Shown here: positions 1 through 8,153 of the stretch, one piece after another
Position numbering within the stretch: the first letter of the stretch is position 1
Layout: each line of letters starts with the position of its first letter
Assembly: GCA_030424595.1 (NCBI GenBank)
Contig: JAUHWG010000016.1
Location: 1-64,000 of the forward strand
Length of the DNA stretch: 64,000 nucleotides
DNA from: Polyangia bacterium
GTDB taxonomy: Bacteria; Myxococcota_A; Polyangia; Nannocystales; Nannocystaceae
Direction: 5' to 3'
Notes under the pieces: generated by a model
Seen by the model: only the letters and a program-made list of their open reading frames with translations
The model's database searches: none
What the model was told of the DNA's origin: nothing
Position numbers and translations under genes: made by a program

Positions 1-1
1 G

Positions 2-385
2 AAGGCCGCGAAGAAGGCGACCAAGAAGAAGGCCGCGAAGAAGGCGACCAAGAAGAAGGCCGCGAAGAAGGCGACCAAGAAGAAGGCCGCGAAGAAGGCG
101 ACCAAGAAGAAGGCTGCCAAGAAGGCGACCAAGAAGAAGGCCGCGAAGAAGGCGACCAAGAAGAAGGCCGCGAAGAAGGCGACCAAGAAGAAGGCCGCGA
201 AGAAGGCGACCAAGAAGAAGGCCGCGAAGAAGGCGACCAAGAAGAAGGCTGCCAAGAAGGCGCCGAAGAAGAAGGCTGCCAAGAAGAAGGCTGCCAAGAA
301 GAAGGCTGCCAAGAAGGCGCCCGCCAAGAAGAAGGCGACCAAGAAGAAGACCAAGAAGACCTCGCGCGCGAAGAAGGCCTCCTAG
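2..385 (+). CDS. Histone H1-like lysine-rich protein, C-terminal part (5' truncated by window)
   Basis: An open frame runs from the window edge to a TAG at 383-385 and encodes almost only Lys, Ala and Thr (AAKKATKKK repeated, then AAKKK units, ending TSRAKKAS). Such tails occur in bacterial histone H1-like proteins (AlgP/Hc1 type), in HU proteins with lysine tails, and occasionally on topoisomerases. They bind DNA non-specifically in the cytoplasm and help compact the nucleoid. Only the tail is visible, so the N-terminal domain that would decide between these is outside the window. No start codon lies inside the window because it is all tail. A good intrinsic terminator follows 28 bases after the stop, which supports this as the true gene end. 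That the frame is coding is near certain; the family name is inference from composition. Confidence 0.8.
   Translation, partial: KAAKKATKKKAAKKATKKKAAKKATKKKAAKKATKKKAAKKATKKKAAKKATKKKAAKKATKKKAAKKATKKKAAKKATKKKAAKKAPKKKAAKKKAAKKKAAKKAPAKKKATKKKTKKTSRAKKAS
5..247 (+). repeat. 27-bp tandem repeat coding AAKKATKKK
   Basis: Nine near-identical 27-bp units start at about 5, 32, 59, 86, 113, 140, 167, 194 and 221, each coding AAKKATKKK. The unit at 113 differs at its first codons (gctgcc for gccgcg). After 247 the array decays into 15-bp units coding AAKKK. The units are nearly identical at the DNA level, so the array has probably expanded recently and may vary in copy number between strains. Confidence 0.9.
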
Positions 386-412
386 GCAACTTCACATCGC
401 ACTACAGGGATT

Positions 413-447
413 CCGCCGTTGGTGCTTCACCGCGGCGGTTCCTTTTT
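413..447 (+). terminator. Intrinsic terminator of the H1-like gene
   Basis: CCGCCG (413-418) pairs with CGGCGG (433-438). An inner GGTG (421-424) pairs with CACC (428-431) around a three-base loop. A TTCCTTTTT tract follows immediately. This is a classical Rho-independent terminator just downstream of the lysine-rich gene. Confidence 0.85.
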
Positions 448-572
448 AAGGGCTGTGATCTCTCCGCGTCGGTCCGTTGAGGACGGCCTGCGGGTCAGCT
501 CTGGCCTTCGGAGCAGGGACCATGGTCCCCGCGGTCCCAAGGCTGAGCTGGTCGCGTCGCAGGGGGGAGCGC

Positions 573-1319
573 TCAGAAGTTGTCGATCGCCTTCGCGAAG
601 GCCCGCAGGTTGGCGTAGCCGCGGGGACCTCCGAAGAGGATCGTCGCCTCCTCGTCCCTCGCGTCGAGCGCGAGGAGCAGGGAGTCGGCGAGGGCGGGTC
701 GCAGGTGAGTCGTCGGACCGGCGCCGTCGACCCGGAGCCATCGGCGCTCGAGGCTGCCGCTGAACGGACGGCCTGTCCCGTCGAAGGCCGGGACGATCGT
801 CGTCATGTCGAGCTCGCGGGCGACGGCGAGGGTCGAAGGCGGCTCCCACAGTCCCTCTGCCTCCCAGACGACGTGCAGACCTTCGGCGGCCCGCTCGGCG
901 ACGAAGCGGCGGAGGCGGGCGCGGTAGATCCCGCCCGGGGTGAAGCTCGCCGGCGTGCGCAGGACCACGGTGGTGCTCTCCATCGCGGTCGCGCAGCGGA
1001 GCGTCGACTCCCAGGCGCCGCGGACCTCGGGGGTGTCCTGGAGGTGACCGAAGGCGCGTGGATCTCCCGGTAGGCTCCGCGAGCCGAGGTCGCGGAGGCC
1101 GTCGGTCGGGCCGTGACTGACGAGGTGCCAGACGTAGGGGTAGACCTCCGCGTTGGGGTGGAGCTCGCGGAAGCGAGAGCGGAGCTTCGTCGCTCCTGCG
1201 GCCCGAGGGGGGTTCACGAGGGTCGAGCGGAGGATCACGAGATCGACCGGATCGTCCGAACGTGCGGCTCGAAGTGCCCTCTCGTCGGCGATGATGATCC
1301 CGAGTCTTGGTGCTGCCAT
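573..1319 (-). CDS. DUF72-like (YecE-type) protein, N-terminally reduced
   Basis: A 248-residue protein from an ATG at 1319; longer upstream starts would run into the transaldolase gene on the other strand. The central part reads VLRTPASFTPGG, RARLRRFVAE, then HVVWEAEGLWEP, followed by a WLRVDG segment and a C-terminal GPRGYANLRAFAKAI. This order matches the second half of DUF72/YecE TIM-barrel-like proteins (PASFxPTxxNxxRLRxF, VWEPRGxW, YLRLHG, GYAxxNA). The usual DUF72 N-terminus (GTSGWSYxxW, FxTVEINSTFY) is not visible; it is replaced by a short unrelated segment starting AAPRLGIIIADERA. The family's biochemical role is unknown. It is divergent from the transaldolase gene, with 70 bases between the starts. 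Family call moderate. Confidence 0.55.
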   Translation of the reverse strand: MAAPRLGIIIADERALRAARSDDPVDLVILRSTLVNPPRAAGATKLRSRFRELHPNAEVYPYVWHLVSHGPTDGLRDLGSRSLPGDPRAFGHLQDTPEVRGAWESTLRCATAMESTTVVLRTPASFTPGGIYRARLRRFVAERAAEGLHVVWEAEGLWEPPSTLAVARELDMTTIVPAFDGTGRPFSGSLERRWLRVDGAGPTTHLRPALADSLLLALDARDEEATILFGGPRGYANLRAFAKAIDNF

Positions 1320-1351
1320 GAGAGCCCGCAAGCTAGTGCGCGCGCCCGGCG

Positions 1352-1380
1352 TTGACAAGCTCGGCGTGGGACGTGGTAAG
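1352..1380 (+). promoter_or_regulatory. Candidate sigma-70 promoter for the transaldolase gene
   Basis: A perfect TTGACA lies at 1352-1357, 33 bases before the transaldolase ATG in the divergent gap with the DUF72-like gene. At the right distance there is only a weak -10 (GGTAAG at 1375-1380, 17-base spacer). The -35 is convincing; the -10 is poor. Confidence 0.4.
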
Positions 1381-1389
1381 AGCGCGACG

Positions 1390-2052
1390 ATGGAGCTCTT
1401 CATTGACACGGCGGACGTCCAGGAGATCCGGGAGGCCGCCGAACTAGGCGTTCTCGACGGGGTCACCACCAACCCCACCCTGATCGCAGCGACCGGGAGG
1501 CCGCTGCGGGCCTGCCTCGAGGAGATCTGCAGCATCGTCCCGGGGCCGGTGAGCGGCGAGGTCCTGTCGACGACCTTTGACGAGATGCTCGCCGAGGCGC
1601 GGGAGCTCGCTCAGGTCGCGCCGAACATCGTCGTCAAGATCCCTCTCATCCGCGATGGGCTCCGGGTGGTCAAGATCCTCACAGACGAGGGGATCAAGAC
1701 CAACGTCACGCTCTGCTTCTCGCCGCTCCAGGCGATGCTCGCGGCCAAGGCGGGGGCGACCTACATCTCTCCTTTTGTCGGTCGTCTTGACGACGTCGGC
1801 CACGAGGGCATGGAGACGGTGGAGCAGATCCTCGAGATCTACGGCAACTACGGCTACGAGACCAAGGTGCTCGTCGCCTCGGTCCGCTCTCCGCTGCACG
1901 TGCTGACGGCGCTGCGGATGGGGGCGGACGTCGCGACGATCCCCTTCAAGGTCATCGGCCAGCTGATCAAGCACCCGCTGACGGACATCGGCCTGGCCCG
2001 CTTTGTCGCCGACGCGGCGAAGATCCCGAGCGCCGACGCATCGGCCTCCTAG
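1390..2052 (+). CDS. tal: Transaldolase / fructose-6-phosphate aldolase family (short TalC/FSA type)
   Basis: A 220-residue protein, the normal length for the short transaldolase subfamily (about 210-220). It begins MELFIDTAD with the catalytic Asp at residue 6, followed by GVLDGVTTNPTLI. The Schiff-base lysine is K83 in NIVVKIPL, and TNVTLCFSPLQA and YISPFVGRLDD follow as in TalC. It transfers a dihydroxyacetone unit between sugar phosphates in the non-oxidative pentose phosphate pathway in the cytoplasm. The short subfamily includes both true transaldolases and fructose-6-phosphate aldolases, which cannot be told apart here. The ATG at 1390 was chosen because the family motif starts there; the open frame extends upstream to 1153 without family similarity. 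trmB follows 15 bases downstream, so the two are likely co-transcribed. Confidence 0.93.
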   Translation: MELFIDTADVQEIREAAELGVLDGVTTNPTLIAATGRPLRACLEEICSIVPGPVSGEVLSTTFDEMLAEARELAQVAPNIVVKIPLIRDGLRVVKILTDEGIKTNVTLCFSPLQAMLAAKAGATYISPFVGRLDDVGHEGMETVEQILEIYGNYGYETKVLVASVRSPLHVLTALRMGADVATIPFKVIGQLIKHPLTDIGLARFVADAAKIPSADASAS

Positions 2053-2067
2053 CTCGGGGGGCAGGCG

Positions 2068-2703
2068 ATGCGTGGCATTCGCCAGCACGTAAACCCGCTC
2101 GGGCTCTCCTTCATGGAGGTCCGAGCCAAGCCCCTCGTGCGCCCCGAGGCGCTCCCTGCCTCCGCTCCCGTGGAGGTCGAGCTCGGCTGTGCGGACGCGG
2201 ACTTCTCGTTCGAGCTCGCGGCCGTGCACCCTGAGTGGTGGGTGATCGGCCTCGAGATCCGCGAGCAGGTGCTGGACCGAAACCGCGTCCGCGCCGACGC
2301 GGAGGCGGTTGCCAACCTGTCCTTTGGGTACGTCAACCTGAACGTCGACATCGACCAGGTCTTCGCCCCGCGCTCGGTGGATCGCTTCCACCTGCTCTTC
2401 CCCGATCCGTGGTTCAAGTCGCGGCATCGCAAGCGCCGCGTGATCGAGCCCTGGCTCCTCAACGTGCTCTGTCGTCAGCTCAAGCCCGGCGGCGAGTTCC
2501 ACTTCGCGAGCGACATCTTTGAGCTCGCGCTCGCGGCGATGGCCGAGATCGAAGATCCCCGGCATGAGCACCTCGGGCTCCGGAATCTGGCGGGTGCCTG
2601 GTCGTTCTGGCGAGGCAACCCCTTTGACGCAGCGAGTCGTCGTGAGAGGACGACGCGACGCCGAGGGCAGCGGGTCTGGCGAATGCGCTACGTCGTCCCC
2701 TGA
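2068..2703 (+). CDS. trmB: tRNA (guanine-N7-)-methyltransferase
   Basis: A 211-residue SAM-dependent methyltransferase that forms m7G46 in the variable loop of tRNAs. The SAM-binding motif I is VELGCADADF (residues 37-46), and WWVIGLEIREQ carries motif II. The diagnostic TrmB signature FPDPWFKSRHRKRR sits at residues 111-124, followed by a conserved LKPGGEFHFASDI. Length fits the family (about 200-240). The ATG at 2068 is used; an in-frame ATG at 2113 (MEVRAKP) is possible, since the first 15 residues are poorly conserved in type. It is located 15 bases after the transaldolase stop, probably as the second gene of a two-gene unit. Confidence 0.95.
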   Translation: MRGIRQHVNPLGLSFMEVRAKPLVRPEALPASAPVEVELGCADADFSFELAAVHPEWWVIGLEIREQVLDRNRVRADAEAVANLSFGYVNLNVDIDQVFAPRSVDRFHLLFPDPWFKSRHRKRRVIEPWLLNVLCRQLKPGGEFHFASDIFELALAAMAEIEDPRHEHLGLRNLAGAWSFWRGNPFDAASRRERTTRRRGQRVWRMRYVVP

Positions 2704-2826
2704 GCTCGGGCAGCCGGAGCCCGCCCGCGGTGGCGAGCCACGCACCCCGGCGAGAACGTCCAGGCTCGTCGGCCTCTAGCTCGAACCTGCGGCGCTCGGC
2801 CCGATCGGGGCGCCGCGCCTCGGCTG

Positions 2827-3417
2827 CTAGGGGCTCATCAATTGTTCGAGCGAGGGAGGCGGGATCGCCCCCTCGAGAGCGAGGCAATTGTCGAACTTCG
2901 AGAGCGCCGGTTGGATCGCCTCAGCGATCGGATCGTTCGCCGGGTCCTCGGGCGATGCGGCGGGATCGATGCCTGCAGCCTCGCCGGCGACCTTCGCCGC
3001 CTCGTCGACCCGCTCGGCGACGACGTCGGCGCAGCTGCAGTAGCTCAGCGCCTCCTTGCGCGCGTCGTCGTCAGCGCAGGCCTCGGTGGCGCGGTCGAGC
3101 TGCCAGCGGAGGAAGCGATGCCGACAGTCGAGGGAGGGGAACTCCGCCACCCAGACGCAACCGCACAGCGCCTCATCGCGCTTGACCTTGATGGCCTCGC
3201 CGCAGACCCCCTGCATGTACGCGTCCTCCTCGCGGAGGCGATCGTCGAAGTCCTTCGCGCCCCCGAGGATCGCTCCCATGAGGGGCGGCAGGATCAGCCA
3301 AGCGATCAGGGCGACCACGGGCAGACCCAGGAGCGCGCCGGAGAGAAAGCCGGAGAGGCGCGAGCGCGGCGGGTCATCGAGATCTGCGAGCATCGGCATG
3401 GCGAACGGCTGAAGCAT
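2827..3417 (-). CDS. Hypothetical single-pass membrane protein with Cys-rich extracytoplasmic domain
   Basis: A 196-residue protein with one hydrophobic segment near the N-terminus (GALLGLPVVALIAWLILPPLMGAILGG, roughly residues 27-52). A soluble C-terminal part follows with six or seven cysteines, including CGCVW and CSC motifs, then an acidic stretch. The cysteine content suggests an exported domain that could be disulphide-bonded, anchored by the N-terminal helix. I recognise no family. The start is uncertain: ATGs at 3417, 3399 and 3393 are all in frame and all precede the membrane helix. It is convergent with trmB and divergent from the next gene. Confidence 0.65.
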   Translation of the reverse strand: MLQPFAMPMLADLDDPPRSRLSGFLSGALLGLPVVALIAWLILPPLMGAILGGAKDFDDRLREEDAYMQGVCGEAIKVKRDEALCGCVWVAEFPSLDCRHRFLRWQLDRATEACADDDARKEALSYCSCADVVAERVDEAAKVAGEAAGIDPAASPEDPANDPIAEAIQPALSKFDNCLALEGAIPPPSLEQLMSP

Positions 3418-3596
3418 AGCGCGAGAGGGCCGCGGGAACGCCGCATGAGCGTCTCCGGGGGTGCTTAGGGGGCCCTTGGAGCGGATCAGGCAGGACTCCC
3501 CGCTCGGGCGACGGGCGAAAGAGGGCTTGTGAAGCAGCGGTGCGCGTTAGATACTGCCCACTCGCACGCTTTTACCGATCACCGAAAGCGCTCCGC

Positions 3597-4289
3597 ATGC
3601 CGGCCATGCTGACTCCCTATCGGCTCATTTCTCCATTCCTCGCCACGGCTCTCGTGGTTCTTCCTGTTTCTCAAGCGCAGGCCGAAGCCTATGCACAAGC
3701 CGCGGAGCCGGCCGGGGACGAGGCGACCCCAGATGCCACTGTTGGAGGGGATGCATCCCCCGCAGGGGCTCCGGCGGAAGGCGCGGAAGGCACCCCTGAG
3801 GAGGGGGCCGATGGTGCGACCGACGAGGGCGCAGAAGGCACGCCCGAGGAGGCCGCGGAGCCCGAGCCCGAGCCCGAACCTGAACCGGAGGTTGCTCCAG
3901 CGCCGGTCGTGCCCGAGGGCCCACAGCGTCCTGCCGAGCCGATGATCGCGGGCAAGTCCGCCAAGGGTAAGGGGATGATGATCGCAGGCGGCGTGCTGCT
4001 CGCGGGCGGCATCGCCGGGACGATCGCGTCGATCTTTCTGACGAGCTGTCCCGAGCCGGCGAACACGGTGGGCTGCAAGTACGAGCCGCATCGCACGCTC
4101 GCGGTCCCGATCGCGGCCTCCGGCGCGCTGGTCGGTGGGCTCCTGCTGGCGGTCGGCGTCGGCTACGGCGTCCGCTACAAGCGCTGGCAGCGGTGGAAGC
4201 CCGAGGACGAGAAGGTGATCAAGCAGAGCGCGCTTGTGCCGACGATGACACCGGGCGGCGCCGGTCTCGGCTACGTCGGTCGCTTCTAG
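3597..4289 (+). CDS. Hypothetical exported Pro/Glu-rich protein with two C-terminal membrane helices
   Basis: From the ATG at 3597 the product (230 residues) begins with a signal peptide (MPAMLTPYRLISPFLATALVVLP ending AQAEA). A long acidic Gly/Ala/Glu/Pro linker with repeated EGTPEEGA and EPEPEPEP follows. The C-terminal part has two hydrophobic helices (MMIAGGVLLAGGIAGTIASIF and VPIAASGALVGGLLLAVGVGYGV) separated by a short loop with two Cys. This architecture (acidic linker plus paired Gly-rich helices) is common among uncharacterised myxobacterial envelope proteins. A GTG at 3540 would add 19 residues and spoil the signal peptide, so 3597 is preferred. Function unknown. Confidence 0.7.
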   Translation: MPAMLTPYRLISPFLATALVVLPVSQAQAEAYAQAAEPAGDEATPDATVGGDASPAGAPAEGAEGTPEEGADGATDEGAEGTPEEAAEPEPEPEPEPEVAPAPVVPEGPQRPAEPMIAGKSAKGKGMMIAGGVLLAGGIAGTIASIFLTSCPEPANTVGCKYEPHRTLAVPIAASGALVGGLLLAVGVGYGVRYKRWQRWKPEDEKVIKQSALVPTMTPGGAGLGYVGRF

Positions 4290-4320
4290 CGAGCGTCTGC
4301 GCGTGTTCGGCTCCGGTCGC

Positions 4321-4524
4321 CTAGAGGGCGATCGCGAGCTGGACGCAGACGAGCATCAGCACTGCGCCGAGGATCCACCGAGGGATCCTCTCTTCGATGG
4401 AGCTGACGTGCTCCATCGTCGAGCGTGCGAAGTGCCTCCGCCGACGGAGCCCCAAGCTCAGGCGCGTTGATCGGGCGAGATAGTCCATGGATCGAGCGTG
4501 GATCGGGCTCAGGCCTTCGACCAT
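4321..4524 (-). CDS. Small hypothetical tail-anchored protein
   Basis: A 67-residue frame from an ATG at 4524, with a basic middle (STRLSLGLRRRRHFARS) and a C-terminal hydrophobic helix (WILGAVLMLVCVQLAIAL) that runs to the last residue, as in tail-anchored membrane proteins. It lies 73 bases downstream of thiE on the same strand, and the frame stays open back into thiE (to 4656). No homologue is recognised. Whether it is expressed is uncertain; the membrane helix at the very end is the only positive sign. Confidence 0.35.
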   Translation of the reverse strand: MVEGLSPIHARSMDYLARSTRLSLGLRRRRHFARSTMEHVSSIEERIPRWILGAVLMLVCVQLAIAL

Positions 4525-4597
4525 GGGCGTTCCCGGGGCTCGTGGCGTGCCTGTCAGCCCGAGGACGAGGTGCCGGCGGATCCGGTGGGGTCGACCC

Positions 4598-5329
4598 TCA
4601 GGACGACTCCAATTGTGCAGATGTCGCAAGGAACAGGTCTGATAGGGCAAGCGCACGGGCCTTGATCGCGGCGACGGATGACCGGCGAAGGGCGCTGATC
4701 AGGGCGATCGCGGCGGCACCGGCCTGAAGTGCGGCGGCGGCGCTGCGTTCGTCGAGCCCGCCGATCGCGACCACCGGGTGAGCGCTGAGCTCGGACGCGC
4801 GGCGCAGGGTCGCGAGACCGACCGAAGGATCCGCGCCGACCTTGCTCCTTGTCGGGAAGATCGGGCCAAAGCCGATGTAGTCGACAGGCAGGTTCGCGGC
4901 CTCGGAGACCTGCTCTAGCGAGTGGGTCGAGAGGCCGATGATGAGCGCTCTCCCCGTCTCCTCCGCCGCTCTGCGGATCCCCTCGACGCGCCGGAGGCGA
5001 GCGTGCGCGGTGTTCTCTCCGAGGTCTTCCTGGCCGACGTGGACACCGTGGACGCCGGGGATCGTGAGCGCCGCGTCGACATCATCGTTCACGATCAGGT
5101 GAACCCCCGCTTCACGGCAGCGCGGGGCGAGCTCCCTGAGGAGCTGACATCGCTCCTCGTGGCTCGCCGACTTGGCGCGGAGCTGGAGCGCGCAGGGTCC
5201 TGGCCCCCCGGGGAGATCGCCGAGGAGGGCGCTCGCGTAGGCGACCGCGTCGACGCCCTCAGGGGCGGGGAGATCGGCGATCGCGTAGAGACCGGCGATT
5301 CGGACGCTCGGGGAGGTGGCCTCGCACAT
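4598..5329 (-). CDS. thiE: Thiamine-phosphate synthase
   Basis: A 243-residue TIM-barrel enzyme joining HMP pyrophosphate and thiazole phosphate to thiamine phosphate in the cytoplasm. Recognisable elements in order are LYAIAD at the N-terminus, LQLRAKSAS, LIVNDDVDAAL, GVHVGQEDL (phosphate/Mg region), IGLSTHSLEQV, DYIGFGPIFPTRSK and VVAIGGLDERSAAAALQAGAAAIALISAL. All are typical of ThiE, and the length is slightly above the usual 210-220. The strict family has ARxLLG in the pyrophosphate motif; the visible variation is mild. The gene stands alone, with no other thi genes, and its start is only 24 bases from the uvrB start on the opposite strand. That leaves no room for a TPP riboswitch between them. 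Confidence 0.9.
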   Translation of the reverse strand: MCEATSPSVRIAGLYAIADLPAPEGVDAVAYASALLGDLPGGPGPCALQLRAKSASHEERCQLLRELAPRCREAGVHLIVNDDVDAALTIPGVHGVHVGQEDLGENTAHARLRRVEGIRRAAEETGRALIIGLSTHSLEQVSEAANLPVDYIGFGPIFPTRSKVGADPSVGLATLRRASELSAHPVVAIGGLDERSAAAALQAGAAAIALISALRRSSVAAIKARALALSDLFLATSAQLESS

Positions 5330-5353
5330 GGCTTCATCCTATCTTCTCGGGCG

Positions 5354-7486
5354 ATGGCGCGCGCCCCCGACCCCTCGGCTCCGATCGAAGATGCACCTCC
5401 TGCCTGGGATCCCAGCGCGGAGGTCCGCCCCGAGATCGTCAGCGATCGACCCTTTCGCCTGGTCTCGTCGATGACCCCCGCGGGCGGGCAGCCGCAGGCG
5501 ATCGAGGAGCTGGTCGCGGGCCTTCGCCGCGGCGACAAGCATCAGGCGCTCCTCGGCATCACCGGCAGCGGGAAGACGTTCACGATCGCGAACGTGATCG
5601 ATCAGGTGCAGCGGCCGACGCTGCTCCTCGCCCACAACAAGACCCTCGCGGCCCAGCTCTACGGCGAGATCAAGGCGCTCTTCCCCGACAACGCGGTCGA
5701 GTACTTCGTCTCCTACTACGACTACTACCAGCCAGAGGCGTACATCCCGTCGACGGATACCTTTATTGAGAAGGACTCGAACATCAACGAGCAGATCGAT
5801 CGGATGCGTCACGCGGCGACCTACGCCCTCCTGAGCCGACGCGACGTGATCATCGTCGCCAGCGTCTCGTGCATCTACGGTATCGGCGCGGCGTCGGCCT
5901 ACTCGAACATGGTGGCCCGGATCGCCGTCGGCCAGGAGCTCGATCGCGACGAGCTCCTGCGGCGCCTGGTCGACATGCAGTACAAGCGCAACGACGTCGA
6001 CTTTCATCGCGGCACGTTTCGCGTGCGCGGGGACGTCGTCGAGGTGTTCCCGGCGTACGAAGATGACACCGCCGTCCGGATCGAATTCTTCGGCGATGAG
6101 GTCGAGGCGATCCGCGAGATCGACGCGCTGCGGGGGGTCCCGCGGGGGACGATGCAGAGGGTCGCGATCTTCCCGGCGAGCCACTACGTCACCCCTGCCG
6201 AGGAGATGCGCAAGGCGATCGGCACGATCCGCGACGAGCTCCAGCACCGCCTCCCAGAGCTCAAGGAGCAGCTCAAGCTGGTCGAGGCCCAGCGGCTGGA
6301 GCAGCGGACGATGTTTGACCTCGAGATGCTCGAGGAGATGGGCTTTTGCTCGGGGATCGAGAACTACTCGAGGCACCTGACCGGGAGGAAGCCCGGCGAG
6401 GCCCCGCCGACGCTGATCGACTACTTTGCCGACGACTTCTTGATGATCGTCGACGAGTCGCACCAGATGATCCCGCAGATCGGCGCGATGTATAAGGGCG
6501 ACCGATCGCGCAAGACGACGCTGGTCGAGCACGGCTTTCGCATGCCCTCCGCGCTCGACAACCGACCGCTCCAGTTTCACGAGTGGGAGGAGCGGATCGG
6601 CCAGACGATCTTCATGAGCGCGACGCCGGGGGAGTACGAGCTGGCGAAGACCGAGGGCGTGGTGGTCGAGCAGGTGATCCGACCGACGGGCCTCATCGAC
6701 CCGGAGATCGAGGTCCGGCCGATCTCCGGGCAGGTCGACGATCTCCTCGACGAGATCAAGGCGCGGGTCGGCAAGGGCGAGCGTGTGCTTGTGACGACGC
6801 TGACCAAGCGGATGGCAGAGGACCTGACCGAGTACTACGCGGACCTCGGCGTGCGGGTCCGCTACCTCCACTCCGACGTGGACACCCTCGAGCGGATCGC
6901 GCTGCTCCGTGACCTCCGTCGCGGTGAGTACGATGTGCTCGTCGGCATCAACCTCCTCCGCGAGGGGCTCGATCTGCCAGAGGTGAGCCTCGTCGCGATC
7001 CTCGACGCCGACAAGGAGGGGTTCCTGCGGGAGAAGCGGAGCCTGATCCAGACCTGCGGACGGGCGGCGCGCAACCTTCACGGTCGCGTGATCATGTACG
7101 CCGATCGGATCACCAAGAGCATGAAGTTCTGCATCGACGAGACCGCTCGGCGACGGGCGATCCAGCAGGCCTACAACGAGGAGCACGGGATCACCCCGCG
7201 CTCGACGACGGCGGCGATAAACCCCCTCGAGGCCGATGAGAAGGTCGAGGCGAAGGCGACCGGCCGCGGCGGAAAGGGGAAGGGGAAGGGGAAGATCGAT
7301 CCGACGCCCATCGGCCTCGGTGAGATCCCGGACGGCGAGCTGCTCCCGGCGGAGCTGACCGAGCGGATCGAAGAGCTGCGGGGGACCATGGGCGAGCTGG
7401 CCAAGGAGCTCCGCTACGAGGAGGCGGCGCGGGTGCGGGATCGTGTGCGGGTGCTCGAGGCGCGCTTGCTCGAGGTCGCCAGCTAG
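5354..7486 (+). CDS. uvrB: Excinuclease ABC subunit B
   Basis: A 710-residue UvrB, the DNA-damage-verifying helicase of nucleotide excision repair that works with UvrA and UvrC. Walker A GITGSGKT is at residues 68-75, followed by the damage-probing beta-hairpin (YYDYYQPEAYIP). The DESH Walker B box (IVDESHQMIPQ), helicase motifs (GINLLREGLDLPE, QTCGRAARN) and a C-terminal UVR domain (ELAKELRYEEAARVRDRV) are present. The ATG at 5354 gives a 33-residue extension before the conserved FRLVSSMTPAGGQP. Between the helicase core and the UVR domain there is a Lys/Gly-rich insertion (GRGGKGKGKGK). The frame is open upstream to 4922, but that overlaps thiE. It appears monocistronic. Confidence 0.97.
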   Translation: MARAPDPSAPIEDAPPAWDPSAEVRPEIVSDRPFRLVSSMTPAGGQPQAIEELVAGLRRGDKHQALLGITGSGKTFTIANVIDQVQRPTLLLAHNKTLAAQLYGEIKALFPDNAVEYFVSYYDYYQPEAYIPSTDTFIEKDSNINEQIDRMRHAATYALLSRRDVIIVASVSCIYGIGAASAYSNMVARIAVGQELDRDELLRRLVDMQYKRNDVDFHRGTFRVRGDVVEVFPAYEDDTAVRIEFFGDEVEAIREIDALRGVPRGTMQRVAIFPASHYVTPAEEMRKAIGTIRDELQHRLPELKEQLKLVEAQRLEQRTMFDLEMLEEMGFCSGIENYSRHLTGRKPGEAPPTLIDYFADDFLMIVDESHQMIPQIGAMYKGDRSRKTTLVEHGFRMPSALDNRPLQFHEWEERIGQTIFMSATPGEYELAKTEGVVVEQVIRPTGLIDPEIEVRPISGQVDDLLDEIKARVGKGERVLVTTLTKRMAEDLTEYYADLGVRVRYLHSDVDTLERIALLRDLRRGEYDVLVGINLLREGLDLPEVSLVAILDADKEGFLREKRSLIQTCGRAARNLHGRVIMYADRITKSMKFCIDETARRRAIQQAYNEEHGITPRSTTAAINPLEADEKVEAKATGRGGKGKGKGKIDPTPIGLGEIPDGELLPAELTERIEELRGTMGELAKELRYEEAARVRDRVRVLEARLLEVAS

Positions 7487-7632
7487 ATCGCTCGAAGGTG
7501 TGGGGAGGTGCGCCGGATTGTCTGGCGTAGAGGACAGTTTGGCCGGTCCGAGCACGACCGTCCTGTATTTAGGACGCCCTCTGCGTGTGGGTCCTGGGCG
7601 CTGAGCCTGCTCTGCTGTGGCATTGTTTCGCC

Positions 7633-8031
7633 ATGGCGATGGACGGCAGTGCGAACCTGGCATCCTACGACCCTCGGGAGTACGAAGAGCGGCGCTACAT
7701 GGCCGAGCTCGGGCAGAGGATCAAGCGCCTCCGGGAGCAGCGCGACCTGACGCAGCTCTCGCTCGCGCAGGTCTCGGCCGTCGCCGCAGACATGATCTCG
7801 CGCCTCGAGAACGGTCACTATCAGTCACCTGGGCTGCGGACGCTCCTCCGACTCGCGGACGGGCTTGGGGTCCCGGTCAGCGAGCTCCTGCCGGCGGATG
7901 TGTCGGATCCGCGCCCCGGTCGAGAGAGCTCGCAGAGGCTCCGTCTGGCGGCGCTGCTAAAGCGAGCGGCACCTGAGGACCTCGGTCTCCTGGCGGACCT
8001 CGTCGAGGCTGTCGTCGCCCGCGCGCGCTAG
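7633..8031 (+). CDS. XRE-family helix-turn-helix transcriptional regulator
   Basis: A 132-residue protein with a Cro/C1-type HTH near residues 23-80: LGQRIKRLREQRDLTQLSLAQ, then the recognition helix region AADMISRLENGHYQSP and TLLRLADGLGVPVSELLP. It is a cytoplasmic DNA-binding regulator; the C-terminal 45 residues (LKRAAPEDLGLLADLVEAVV) are helical and could mediate dimerisation. There are alternative ATGs at 7585 and 7639; 7633 leaves a short leader. The target genes are unknown, and its neighbours (uvrB upstream, a convergent thiolase downstream) give no clear hint. Confidence 0.88.
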   Translation: MAMDGSANLASYDPREYEERRYMAELGQRIKRLREQRDLTQLSLAQVSAVAADMISRLENGHYQSPGLRTLLRLADGLGVPVSELLPADVSDPRPGRESSQRLRLAALLKRAAPEDLGLLADLVEAVVARAR

Positions 8032-8066
8032 GCCGCGGTAGCGGGTGGAGACGTCGTGAATTGAAG

Positions 8067-8099
8067 AAGAGGGGCCGTGCTCTCGCACAGGCCCCTCTT
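8067..8099. terminator. Bidirectional hairpin between the XRE gene and the thiolase gene
   Basis: AAGAGGGGCC (8067-8076) pairs perfectly with GGCCCCTCTT (8090-8099). An inner GTGC/GCAC extends the stem around a TCTC loop. It sits between two convergent genes. The minus-strand side continues with a partly T-rich CTTCAATTC; the plus side lacks a T tract. Confidence 0.7.
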
Positions 8100-8153
8100 G
8101 ACGATCACGCTCGCCGTCACGGCCGCGGCCACGCTCACGGCCGCGCGTCGCGG

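Noticed and set aside
5330..5353. TPP riboswitch upstream of thiE.
   Set aside because: Only 24 bases separate the thiE and uvrB starts; no room for the aptamer and no THI-box motif seen.
4922..5353. N-terminal extension of UvrB to 4922.
   Set aside because: The extension overlaps thiE in antisense and has no UvrB similarity; the ATG at 5354 already precedes the conserved start.
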